A stretch of DNA of 64,000 nt from Lacinutrix jangbogonensis (GTDB lineage Bacteria > Bacteroidota > Bacteroidia > Flavobacteriales > Flavobacteriaceae), in NCBI RefSeq assembly GCF_000797445.1, contig NZ_JSWF01000028.1, positions 278,340 through 342,339 of the forward strand. The letters run 5' to 3'. The translations under genes and the position numbers were made by a program. This document shows positions 29,683-38,439 of the stretch, piece by piece (within the stretch, counting starts at the first letter, position 1; each line of letters opens with the position of its first letter). Under the pieces are notes generated by a model. It was not told the origin of the DNA, searched no databases, and saw only the letters and a list, made by a program, of their open reading frames with translations.

Positions 29683-30392
29683 GTATTTTAATAAACACAA
29701 AATATAGAAGTGAAGACCAGGAGATTATGGACGATTTGGATTACAATGGCCCAATACTTCATGATGCTCTAGATAAATTAGCAAAAATAAATCAATGGTT
29801 AGGTGGAAATATAGTCACCATAAACGGACTTAAGAAAGCACTAAAAAATCTCGAAAAATTAGAAACGATTACTATTATTGATTTAGGATGTGGAGGAGGC
29901 GATATTTTAAGAGAAATCTCAACATTTGGAAAGAAACATAATTACAATTTTAAATTAATAGGTTTAGATGCTAATATTCATACCATCGATTATGCGATTA
30001 GTTTGTCTCAAAATTACGATAATATCGAGTTTAAAGCGATCGATATCTTTTCAGAAGACTTTAAAGTATTAGAATACGATTTAGTTTTAACCACATTATT
30101 TCTACACCATTTTAAAGAGGGTGCTTTGGTGAACTTTTTAAAACCAGTAGTAGTAAAAGCAAAATTAGGAGTAGTCGTTAACGATTTGCACAGACATAAA
30201 TTGGCGTATTACTTATTTAAGTTATTATGCACAACGATAAAGAATAAAACGATTGTTGAAGATGGATTAACTTCTGTTTTACGAGGCTTTAAAAGAGAGG
30301 ACCTGAAAGCTATTTCAGAATTAATAAATGTAGATTATCAAATACATTGGAAATGGGCATTTCGTTACCAATGGATTTTGAAAAAAAAATAA
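29679..30392 (+). CDS. SAM-dependent class I methyltransferase
   Basis: The 237-residue protein has motif I TITIIDLGCGGGDIL, an acidic second motif LIGLDANIHTIDYA and LVLTTLFLHHFKEGALV, as in UbiE/ubiquinone-type methyltransferases. It overlaps the reductase gene by four bases (ATGA) and is one base from the type III PKS gene. It probably methylates the polyketide product or its ring. The target atom is not predictable. Confidence 0.88.
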   Translation: MSILINTKYRSEDQEIMDDLDYNGPILHDALDKLAKINQWLGGNIVTINGLKKALKNLEKLETITIIDLGCGGGDILREISTFGKKHNYNFKLIGLDANIHTIDYAISLSQNYDNIEFKAIDIFSEDFKVLEYDLVLTTLFLHHFKEGALVNFLKPVVVKAKLGVVVNDLHRHKLAYYLFKLLCTTIKNKTIVEDGLTSVLRGFKREDLKAISELINVDYQIHWKWAFRYQWILKKK

Positions 30393-30393
30393 C

Positions 30394-31446
30394 ATGAGTG
30401 TAAAAATAACAGCAGTAGCTAAACAATTACCAAAATATACCAGGGAAACTAAGGATATTATTCCGTTTTTAAATATTTGGTTAGAAGGTCAGGAGGACCG
30501 TTTTAAGCGCAAAGTGATCAAGCTTTTTGAGAACGCAGGAGTAGATAGGCGCTATTCGATAATGGATGCCGAAGAGGTGTTTTTTAAAACATCATTCGAA
30601 GAGAAAAACGGAATTTATGCACGCGAAGTTGTCAAATTAGCAGAGCAATCTTTGGTAAAAGCTTTAGACAAAGCCGAGCTTAAACCAACAGATATAGATT
30701 ATATAATTACGGTAAGTTGCACAGGAATTATGATTCCTTCTGTAGATGCCTATTTGATTAATAATCTAAAAATGAAACAAGATATCGTAAGATTACCTGT
30801 AACAGAAATGGGTTGTGCAGCAGGTGTTTCAGGGATTATTTATGCTAAAAATTTTTTAAAGGCAAACCCAAACAAGCGTGCAGCGGTTATTGCTGTAGAG
30901 TCGCCAACAGCAACCTTCCAGCTTGATGATTTCTCAATGGTAAATATTGTGAGCGCAGCTATTTTTGGCGATGGAGCATCGAGTGTTATTTTATCTTCTT
31001 ACGAAAATGAAGACGGACCAAAAATTATTGACGAGGCCATGTATCATTTTTATGATGCTGAAACCATGATGGGTTTTAAATTGGTGAATACTGGTTTGCA
31101 AATGATCTTAGATAAGGCTGTTCCTGAAACCATTTCAGAGCACTTTCCTAAATTTGTTCATCCGTTTTTAGAACGAAATAATATAGCAATTGAAGATATC
31201 GATCATTTAATTTTTCATCCTGGAGGAAAAAAAATTGTGCAAACTGTAGAAGGTTTATTTGGAGCGCTCGGAAAGAACATAGACGACACCAAAGAAGTAC
31301 TTAAACTGTATGGCAATATGAGTAGTGCCACGGTACTTTACGTTCTTGAGCGCTTTATGGACAAGAAATTACCAAAAGGAGATCTCGGATTAATGTTAAG
31401 TTTTGGACCAGGTTTTTCTGCTCAACGTATATTATTAGAATGGTAA
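30394..31446 (+). CDS. Type III polyketide synthase (chalcone/stilbene synthase family)
   Basis: The 350-residue homodimeric ketosynthase-fold enzyme has the Cys-His-Asn triad in VTEMGCAAGVSGI, IFHPGGKKIVQ and LYGNMSSATVLYV. VSCTGIMIPSVDAYL and MLSFGPGFSAQ are further family marks. It would extend an acyl starter with malonyl-CoA and cyclise it to a resorcinol or pyrone. The neighbours (methyltransferase, FAD reductase, dehydratase, ketosynthase, ACP and phosphopantetheinyl transferase) suggest that a dedicated ACP-bound starter chain is made in the same cluster. Confidence 0.94.
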   Translation: MSVKITAVAKQLPKYTRETKDIIPFLNIWLEGQEDRFKRKVIKLFENAGVDRRYSIMDAEEVFFKTSFEEKNGIYAREVVKLAEQSLVKALDKAELKPTDIDYIITVSCTGIMIPSVDAYLINNLKMKQDIVRLPVTEMGCAAGVSGIIYAKNFLKANPNKRAAVIAVESPTATFQLDDFSMVNIVSAAIFGDGASSVILSSYENEDGPKIIDEAMYHFYDAETMMGFKLVNTGLQMILDKAVPETISEHFPKFVHPFLERNNIAIEDIDHLIFHPGGKKIVQTVEGLFGALGKNIDDTKEVLKLYGNMSSATVLYVLERFMDKKLPKGDLGLMLSFGPGFSAQRILLEW

Positions 31447-31501
31447 ATAGTTTACATTTTACAGGTTGCATAAACTCGCGAAGTCTTCCAAAACCAAAAC
31501 A

Positions 31502-31945
31502 ATGACATCAAAACAAATCATAAACCTTTTACCATATCAACATCCTTTTTTGTTCGTTGATGAATTAACGGCTATTTCTTCCGAAGGCATAACAGGTAAT
31601 TATACCTTTAAAAAAGAGGACTATTTTTATAAAGGTCACTTTAAAAATAACCCAGTAACACCAGGTGTTATTCTAACCGAATGTATGGCACAAATAGGAG
31701 TTGTCTGCTTAGGTATTTATATGTTGAAAGATGAAATCGCTAACGAAAACGAACCGAAAATAGCATTAACCTCGAGTCAAGTAGACTTCTTTTTACCAGT
31801 ATTTCCAGGAGAAAAAGTAACAGTGGTTTCAGAAAAAGAAGTATTTCGGTTTAATAAATTGAAATGTAAGGTGAAGTTATTAAATGAAAAAGGACAATTG
31901 GTTTGTAGAGGGCAAATTTCAGGAATGACACACATTTTTGCGTAG
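31502..31945 (+). CDS. FabZ-like 3-hydroxyacyl-ACP dehydratase
   Basis: From the ATG at 31502 the protein of 147 residues has the hotdog fold pattern of FabZ: LLPYQHPFLFVDEL, YKGHFKNNPVTPGVILTECMAQIG with the catalytic His, and SSQVDFFLPVFPGEKV. The frame upstream to 31466 adds only unlikely residues. It should dehydrate beta-hydroxyacyl chains for the cluster's product. The chromosomal fabZ proper is expected elsewhere. Confidence 0.88.
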   Translation: MTSKQIINLLPYQHPFLFVDELTAISSEGITGNYTFKKEDYFYKGHFKNNPVTPGVILTECMAQIGVVCLGIYMLKDEIANENEPKIALTSSQVDFFLPVFPGEKVTVVSEKEVFRFNKLKCKVKLLNEKGQLVCRGQISGMTHIFA

Positions 31946-32064
31946 ACAGGAATCTCATAATCGAAAATAACGTCCCTATTGAATAAAACCATTGTTTTGT
32001 TCGTGACTTAAAGTGAAATTGAACGTTTAATTAATAAGATGACTGCCTAAGCAGGAATAAATAA

Positions 32065-33330
32065 ATGAGAGTAGTAATCACTGGTTTAGGAGTCGTTGCA
32101 CCAAATGGTGTTGGACTTGAAGCGTTTGCTAAAGCCATTAAAAATGGAGAATCCGGAATTACCTTTCACCAGCATTTAGCCGACTTGAATTTTTCGTGCC
32201 GCATTGGGGGTATTCCGCAAATTTCCGAAGAAAAGAAATTAGAGTATTTAACACCTTTACAACTTAGAGGTTTTAATAGTTCAGGTATTTTATATGGTTG
32301 CATTGCAGGAATGGATGCTTGGAACGATGCAGGATTCGATATTGATACAGATAGCGACTTAGACTTCGATAGTGGAACTATTTTTGGCACAGGAACATCA
32401 GGAGTAGAAAAGTTTCGAGAAGCTATTTATAAGCTAGATAAGGGACAGGTAAAGAGATTAGGCAGCACAGTTGTGGTACAAACGATGGCAAGCGGTATTA
32501 GTGCTTTTTTAGGCGGCATATTAGGTTTAGGAAATCAAGTAACCACAAATTCTTCGGCATGCACAACAGGAACCGAAGCTATTTTAATGGGTTATGAACG
32601 GATTAAAAACGGACAAGCAAAACGGATGCTTGTTGGAAGTTGTAGTGATGATGGCCCATATATTTGGGGAGGATTTGATGCTATGCGAGTAATGACTTAT
32701 AAGCATAACGAATTTTCAGAAAAAGGGTCTCGCCCAATGAGTGCAAGCGCATCAGGATTTGTTCCTGGTTCAGGCGCAGGCGCACTAGTTTTAGAATCTT
32801 TAGAAAGTGCTTTAGCGCGAAACGCAACAATTTATGCTGAGGTTTTAGGTGGAAATATTAATTCTGGTGGACAACGTAATGGAGGAACCATGACAGCTCC
32901 AAACGCAGAAGCTGTGCAACGCTGTATTAAAGATGCTATAAAAAATGCTTGCATTACTAATGAAGACATTGATGTAATAAACGGGCATTTAACCGCAACA
33001 TCTAAAGATGGTTTAGAGATTGAAAACTGGACGAAAGCGTTAAATAGAAAAGGAGACGATTTTCCGTATATCAATTCTTTGAAATCTATGGTTGGCCACT
33101 GTTTGGCAGCAGCAGGAAGTATAGAAAGTGTTGCAACAGTGTTACAATTAAAAGAACAGTTTGTGTTTCCTAATATTAATTGTGACGATATTCATCCTGA
33201 TATTTCTAAGCTAATTTCCGAAGATAAAATTGTAAAACAACTTTTAAAAATAGATCTAAATATTGCCGTTAAAGCTAGTTTTGGTTTTGGTGATGTAAAT
33301 GGTTGTGTTATCTTTAAGAGGTATAATTAA
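32065..33330 (+). CDS. Beta-ketoacyl-ACP synthase (KAS II-like)
   Basis: The 421-residue condensing enzyme has the active-site Cys in NSSACTTGTEAILMGYERI, His in VINGHLTATSKDGLE and His in KSMVGHCLAAAGSIES. The N-terminus VVITGLGVVAPNGVGLEAF and C-terminus SFGFGDVNGCVIF are typical. The usual NAHGTGT motif is changed to NGHLTATS, which places it among specialised rather than housekeeping KAS II enzymes. It probably elongates the starter chain for the type III PKS. Confidence 0.9.
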   Translation: MRVVITGLGVVAPNGVGLEAFAKAIKNGESGITFHQHLADLNFSCRIGGIPQISEEKKLEYLTPLQLRGFNSSGILYGCIAGMDAWNDAGFDIDTDSDLDFDSGTIFGTGTSGVEKFREAIYKLDKGQVKRLGSTVVVQTMASGISAFLGGILGLGNQVTTNSSACTTGTEAILMGYERIKNGQAKRMLVGSCSDDGPYIWGGFDAMRVMTYKHNEFSEKGSRPMSASASGFVPGSGAGALVLESLESALARNATIYAEVLGGNINSGGQRNGGTMTAPNAEAVQRCIKDAIKNACITNEDIDVINGHLTATSKDGLEIENWTKALNRKGDDFPYINSLKSMVGHCLAAAGSIESVATVLQLKEQFVFPNINCDDIHPDISKLISEDKIVKQLLKIDLNIAVKASFGFGDVNGCVIFKRYN

Positions 33331-33366
33331 AAAATTTCTAACTTTCCGGAAATGAAAAAATAAAAC

Positions 33367-33621
33367 ATGAAAAAAGAAGAATTATTAGCCAAGTTAAAAA
33401 CCATCGTTAAACCCTATATTCAAGATGAAGAGGCATATACTAAGCTCTCTGAAGAGACTGATTTTATAAACGATTTAAAAATAAACTCTGCTAATTTGGT
33501 AGATGTTATTTTAGATGTTGAAGATGAATTTGACATTAGAATTGAAAATGACGATATGGAAAAAATGGTTTCTGTAAAAGCAGCAATGGCTATTGTTAAT
33601 GAAAAACTTGCCGCAAAGTGA
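33367..33621 (+). CDS. Acyl carrier protein
   Basis: The 84-residue acidic protein has the phosphopantetheine site in FINDLKINSANLVDVILD, where Ser replaces its usual DSL context with NSAN, followed by VEDEFDIRIENDDMEKM, the ACP helix III region. It is a dedicated carrier for the cluster. Its last codons overlap the next gene in GTGA. Confidence 0.92.
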   Translation: MKKEELLAKLKTIVKPYIQDEEAYTKLSEETDFINDLKINSANLVDVILDVEDEFDIRIENDDMEKMVSVKAAMAIVNEKLAAK

Positions 33622-34193
33622 TAGGTAACGACATTGTCGATTTACAACAAGCAGCTAAAGATTCTAACTGGCAAAGACCACGTTTTTTAGACAAAGTATT
33701 TACAAAAGAAGAACAGAAACTTATTTCTAATTCTGAAGACAAACACCAAATGGTTTGGTTGCTTTGGAGTATGAAAGAGGCTGCTTATAAAGTGAATGTA
33801 CAACAGTTTGAGAAGCGTTTTTTTAACCCGAAACGCTTAGTGTGTAAATTGTTCTCTTTTGAAAAAGGAATGGTTTCTATTGACAATGAAAGCTACTTTA
33901 CGAGTTCTGAAATCACCGAAGATTATGTTTATACTGTCGCCACTTTAAATGAAGAAAAAAAGTATAAAACGCATTGTTTTAAAATGGAACAAACAGACTT
34001 TAAATTACAATCTCAATTTTTGAAAAAGCAGTTGTTAACAACAGTTGCTAAAATTGAAAATTATAATATAAAAGAATTGATGATTAAAAAAACTGAAGTT
34101 GGTGTTCCTCAGCTGTTCAATAATTTTGAGAAATTATTGACTTCATTTTCTTTAACACATTGTGGTAGATATTCTGGGTTTGTATATTTATAA
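33618..34193 (+). CDS. 4'-phosphopantetheinyl transferase
   Basis: The 191-residue protein starts at GTG 33618 (MIGNDIVDLQ), overlapping the ACP stop. It contains the magnesium and CoA motifs GNDIVD, RFLDKVFTKEEQ and WSMKEAAYK of the holo-ACP synthase superfamily. It should activate the adjacent ACP. The direct overlap with the ACP gene supports this pairing. Confidence 0.9.
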   Translation: MIGNDIVDLQQAAKDSNWQRPRFLDKVFTKEEQKLISNSEDKHQMVWLLWSMKEAAYKVNVQQFEKRFFNPKRLVCKLFSFEKGMVSIDNESYFTSSEITEDYVYTVATLNEEKKYKTHCFKMEQTDFKLQSQFLKKQLLTTVAKIENYNIKELMIKKTEVGVPQLFNNFEKLLTSFSLTHCGRYSGFVYL

Positions 34194-34238
34194 AATTAAA
34201 AAAGCAGACCAACTCACGCTAGTCCACTTTTCACGGTT

Positions 34239-35657
<1,419 letters not shown>

Positions 35658-35669
35658 TTAATTACACTA

Positions 35670-35705
35670 CAAATATGATAGTGTATTACGCAATGTTTTT
35701 GCGTA
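35670..35705 (-). promoter_or_regulatory. RNA-repair operator/promoter, copy 1 (rtcB)
   Basis: On the minus strand this 36-bp element begins with the perfect dyad TACGCAA-N5-TTGCGTA and ends with CATATTTG, a near -7 box, about 22 bp before the rtcB ATG. Copies 2 and 3 have the same total length and the same dyad-to-box spacing. No TTG -33 box stands at the expected distance, so an activator bound at the dyad is inferred. Confidence 0.8.
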
Positions 35706-35784
35706 GTTTAATTTATTCTTTTAAATACTGCTTTATGTGATTCTGAAACGAGTTCAGAATGACGACCGGTCTTAGTAAATATTC

Positions 35785-35868
35785 ACTGCGTAAGTGATTG
35801 AAGCATTGTTGAAGCTCCTCGCAGAGAGCGACTGCGGAAAGCGCGACCCAAACCTTTTTTGGTTTGGG
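35785..35868. repeat. Flavobacterial intergenic palindromic repeat with CCCAAACC/GGTTTGGG stem
   Basis: This element shares GATTGAA, GCTCCTCG and AGAG blocks with the one at 14530-14665. It ends in the perfect inverted repeat CCCAAACC (35847-35854) and GGTTTGGG (35861-35868) around a T6 loop. It lies just after the SPFH gene on the minus strand and could act as its 3' end. Confidence 0.5.
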
Positions 35869-35889
35869 ATACGCCATAACCTTACCTAC

Positions 35890-36990
35890 TTACTTACTTA
35901 CTGAGAAAATGTCTTTTAATTGCTCGATCACGTTTCCGTTGCCGGCTACTGTGATTTCGCCAATTTTATCGGCAATTCTCTCTACATACTCCATTTCTTT
36001 TAATTTAAACAACATGGTGTTGTCTTCCATTAATTTTGCGGTATTTAACAAACTACGTGTAGCAGCTGTTTCTTCTCGTCTTGTAACCACATTGGCTTGT
36101 GCTTTTTTATGTGCAATTAATACTTGGTTCATGATTTCTTTCATGTCGCCTGGTAAAATAACATCTCTAATGCCTGCGTGTAAAACGGTAACGCCTAATT
36201 TAGTAGCCTGTGCTTTTACATCTTGCAGAACAGCTTTGGCAATTGTTTCCTTTTGCTCTAACAATTCGTCTAATGTGTAAGTACCAACAAAAGCTCTTAA
36301 CGCCAATTGCAATGTGATGTACAATTGCTTTTCGTACTCTTTATTTCGCATTAATGCCGTTTCGATATCTGTAACTTTGTACTGTGCGTAAAAGTTGATA
36401 CGAACGGTTGCTTTATCTTTAGTTAACAACTCTTGACCAGCAATTTCCATTTGTAATTGACGTAAATCTGCTTTCGCAATTTTAATAGTTTCATTGTTTC
36501 TCCAGAAACGGTATGTACCATGTTCTACAATTTTTTCGAAAGTGTCGTTTACTATTAATGCGGCTTTTTCGTATGCAGCAACTTCAAAAACTCTAATGTA
36601 TTTACTTAATTCTGGTTTGTTAAAAATGGCTTTATCAATGTTTTCTGTAATATCGATTTTGTTTAAATCAGCACTCACAAATTTGTAATTAATTAAGGCA
36701 TTCCAATAGGCATAGCGACCAGCTGTTAAAACGGTTTTAAAGTTGTTGTTCTCGTAAACCAAAACAATTTCGTTATCCTTAACTTCTATAATGGTTAACA
36801 TATTTGCCAAAGCGTCATCTTTAAGTAAGATTTCTAATGCTTTTGGCGCTTGAAATGGTGTGTTTAAGGCATACTTTATAACACTTTCGTTAAAACTTAA
36901 CCAATGTGTTCCTTGGGTAATTACACGTTGATAATTGCCGTTTTTAAATACTAAACCTACGTTTCCTGCATGAATTCTTACTCTGTTCAT
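35890..36990 (-). CDS. Soluble SPFH (band 7/slipin-like) protein of the RNA-repair locus
   Basis: The start at 36990 (NRVRIHAGNVGLVFKNG) is preferred to the ATG 54 bp upstream, because the intervening codons are basic and lie next to a good A-rich leader. The 366-residue protein has an SPFH core at about 195-300 (ATVRINFYAQYKVTDIETAL, LRAFVGTYTLDELLEQKE, LGVTVLHAGIRDVILPG) and a helical Ala/Glu tail. Unlike true slipins it has no membrane segment. Residues 10-165 hold three related repeats, GLVFKNGNYQRVITQGTHW, IVLVYENNNFKTVLTAGRY and AALIVNDTFEKIVEHGTYRF. Slipin genes accompany rtcB in several bacteria. It is the first protein gene downstream of the non-coding array. Confidence 0.88.
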   Translation of the reverse strand: MNRVRIHAGNVGLVFKNGNYQRVITQGTHWLSFNESVIKYALNTPFQAPKALEILLKDDALANMLTIIEVKDNEIVLVYENNNFKTVLTAGRYAYWNALINYKFVSADLNKIDITENIDKAIFNKPELSKYIRVFEVAAYEKAALIVNDTFEKIVEHGTYRFWRNNETIKIAKADLRQLQMEIAGQELLTKDKATVRINFYAQYKVTDIETALMRNKEYEKQLYITLQLALRAFVGTYTLDELLEQKETIAKAVLQDVKAQATKLGVTVLHAGIRDVILPGDMKEIMNQVLIAHKKAQANVVTRREETAATRSLLNTAKLMEDNTMLFKLKEMEYVERIADKIGEITVAGNGNVIEQLKDIFSVSK

Positions 36991-37044
36991 GATTTCTAAT
37001 TTTTTTTTGTTCTGATGTTTTTTTATTGCAGAACGATTAAACAT

Positions 37045-37347
37045 TTATAATAGAGTTTCAGCTTTACTGAAATGACTATTATTAATTAAAACAAAGCGGA
37101 AGAAAATCATCTTTCTAACTACGGAAATACAAGTGATTTAAAAGTGATTTAAAAGTGTTTTATTAATTGTTTCTATTGATGATTTATTAGCTTTTATTCT
37201 AACAAATAGATCTTTAAAAAGAAAAGACAAAACGTTTTTTAATACTACTGTATTTCAAAGTGTTTTCTGGATTGCTAAAACTATTTATAGTAATAGCGCG
37301 TTTTCTTTCACTTTGTTTTTTTGGTGCCATTTTAAGTGTGGCGCACT
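37045..37347 (-). other. Leader between the non-coding array and the SPFH gene
   Basis: About 300 bp with no recognisable gene. On the minus strand it opens with hairpins such as AAGTG-CGCCA-CACTT next to the end of the array and continues as AT-rich sequence to the SPFH start. It contains direct near-repeats (AATCACTTTTAAATCACTT around 37130-37155). No terminator is obvious, so array and SPFH gene may share a transcript. Confidence 0.4.
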
Positions 37348-37380
37348 TGGTGGTCTTTTTTAAAAGTTAACCTTCTTTTT

Positions 37381-37462
37381 CAATAGATGGATTTAAAGTC
37401 CATTTGAAGCATAGCCATTCTGCCACAAACCGATTTCTCGGTTTGGTAGGAATCGAACCTAC
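37381..37462 (-). ncRNA. tRNA-like module B, circularly permuted (T arm, closed acceptor hairpin, D arm, anticodon-like arm)
   Basis: In minus-strand order: T arm GTAGG-TTCGATT-CCTAC (37462-37446), then CAAACCGA-GAAA-TCGGTTTG (37445-37426), an 8-bp acceptor-like stem closed by a GAAA tetraloop, then TG and a class-II-like D arm GCAG-AATGGCTA-TGC (37423-37409). A 5-bp stem with a 7-nt loop follows, ATGGA-CTTTAAA-TCCAT (37403-37387), whose nominal anticodon is UUA. The acceptor ends are joined, so the RNA cannot be aminoacylated unless cut in the loop. I recall the same T-arm-first order in bacterial Y RNAs. Confidence 0.6.
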
Positions 37463-37463
37463 A

Positions 37464-37544
37464 TGGTCAGTCTATTGCTCTAACCTACTGAGCTACCTCA
37501 AAAAAATTGAGAATGGGAGTCGAACCCATGACACATAGATGGTG
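37464..37544 (-). ncRNA. tRNA-like module A, circularly permuted (YrlA-like)
   Basis: In minus-strand order: anticodon-stem 3' strand TCTAT (37539-37535), variable GTGTC, T arm ATGGG-TTCGACT-CCCAT (37529-37513), acceptor 3' strand TCTCAA, a T5 linker, acceptor 5' strand TTGAGG, TA, D arm GCTC-AGTAGGTTA-GAGC (37493-37477), A, anticodon-stem 5' strand ATAGA (37475-37471). All invariant tRNA positions fit (T8, A14, G18G19, A21, A26, C48, TTC, A58) once the order is rotated. The break lies in the anticodon loop. As I recall it, this is the plan of the tRNA-like domain of bacterial Y RNAs. Confidence 0.7.
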
Positions 37545-37663
37545 ATTTTTTTTGGCAAATAATCGAAACCTTCAAGTCAAGTTGAACATAAAAACCTCAT
37601 GTCAATTGGCAAGGATTTATGCAATAGTGCTATACCGAAACACTTAACAAGACTCGCTTGATG

Positions 37664-37746
37664 TGGAAATAGTAGGACTCGAACCTACATGCTTAAAAAA
37701 GACCTGATTTACAGTCAGGTGGGCCAGCCAATTGCTCAATATTTCC
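37664..37746 (-). tRNA. Divergent tRNA-Tyr (GUA), class II
   Basis: The 83-nt cloverleaf has acceptor GGAAATA/TATTTCC, anticodon stem CCTGA/TCAGG with loop CTGTAAA (anticodon GTA), a 14-nt variable region and T arm GTAGG-TTCGAGT-CCTAC, discriminator A. CCA is not encoded. The D stem GAGC/GCCC has one mismatch, and the acceptor is AT-rich, unlike a housekeeping tRNA-Tyr. It is about 100 nt downstream of operator/promoter copy 2, so it is probably expressed with the array under damage control. Confidence 0.8.
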
Positions 37747-37846
37747 GTTTTTAATATTTTAATGAACTTTTATTAAACTCCACCAGCTTCACTATCTGGC
37801 GGAGCACTACTTTTATAGTCTGATTCCAAAAGACTTCTTATTAATT
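37747..37846 (-). ncRNA. Structured leader of the array transcript
   Basis: After the presumed start near 37846, the minus strand has a hairpin AGTCT-N9-AGACT, then a strong 9-bp hairpin CTCCGCCAG-N9-CTGGTGGAG (about 37777-37803), then AT-rich sequence to the tRNA-Tyr. Function unknown; it could protect or process the transcript. Confidence 0.45.
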
Positions 37847-37852
37847 ACTCTG

Positions 37853-37888
37853 CAAATATTCTACACTATTGCGCAGTGTTTTTGCGTA
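37853..37888 (-). promoter_or_regulatory. RNA-repair operator/promoter, copy 2 (non-coding array and SPFH gene)
   Basis: Same 36-bp layout as copy 1: TACGCAA-N5-CTGCGCA dyad and AATATTTG box. It points toward the tRNA-Tyr and tRNA-like modules, not toward the TPR gene, whose stop lies 12 bp upstream. Confidence 0.8.
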
Positions 37889-37900
37889 GTTAAATTATTT

Positions 37901-38437
37901 TTACTTTTTCTTTCTTTTTTTCTTCGCTTTGCTTTTAGATGTTTCCTTTTTCTTTGATTTTATCTTGTTCTTAATTCTTGAGATTTGAGAATCTGCATAA
38001 GCTATAAAATCATTATTATAACCAAATTGCTTTGCCTTTTTTAGTGCCTTTACTGCTTTTTTGTATGTTTCTAAATGCTCATAAAGCGAGCCTTGCAATT
38101 GAAAGACCTTACCTCTATCTATTCCTTTTATGGTTAATGAAAAAGTGATTAGTTTTTGCGCTTCTTCAAAATCATCATTCCATATTAAAACTAAAATATA
38201 GTGTGTGTATATTTTTTGAAAATCCATTTTGTTAGCCAAAGCTTCAGCATAATATTGCTTAGCCCTTTCATAATCTCCCATTTTTTCTGCCTGTAAACGT
38301 CCCATTAAGTATAAAGCATGTGCGTTATCGTTTTGGTAAGACAAGGCGTAGTTTAAATTCTCAACGGTTTCTTCTAATTCGTATGGATAAGCATCTATAG
38401 CTTTAAGCACGTAATTGTTTAATAAATTTGTTTCCAT
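37901..38437 (-). CDS. TPR protein with Lys-rich tail
   Basis: The 178-residue protein is built of tetratricopeptide-like repeats (ALYLMGRLQAEKMGDYERAKQYYAEAL; FQLQGSLYEHLETYKKAVKALKKAKQFG) and ends in about 25 mostly Lys/Arg residues. TPRs bind protein partners and the tail would suit RNA or ribosome contact. It starts two bases after prfH and so is translated in the same operon. It may link PrfH or RtcB to damaged ribosomes, which is inference from context only. Confidence 0.8.
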   Translation of the reverse strand: METNLLNNYVLKAIDAYPYELEETVENLNYALSYQNDNAHALYLMGRLQAEKMGDYERAKQYYAEALANKMDFQKIYTHYILVLIWNDDFEEAQKLITFSLTIKGIDRGKVFQLQGSLYEHLETYKKAVKALKKAKQFGYNNDFIAYADSQISRIKNKIKSKKKETSKSKAKKKRKKK

Positions 38438-38439
38438 GA

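Noticed and set aside
37348..37431. Linear 84-nt tRNA reading of module B ending in an encoded ACCA
   Set aside because: The acceptor would have only about five weak pairs and no TTC T loop, whereas the permuted reading gives an 8-bp capped acceptor and a perfect T arm.
37575..37663. Stretch between tRNA-Tyr and module A tested as a further tRNA
   Set aside because: It contains hairpins (for example TTGACAT/ATGTTCAA) but no matched acceptor, D arm or T arm.
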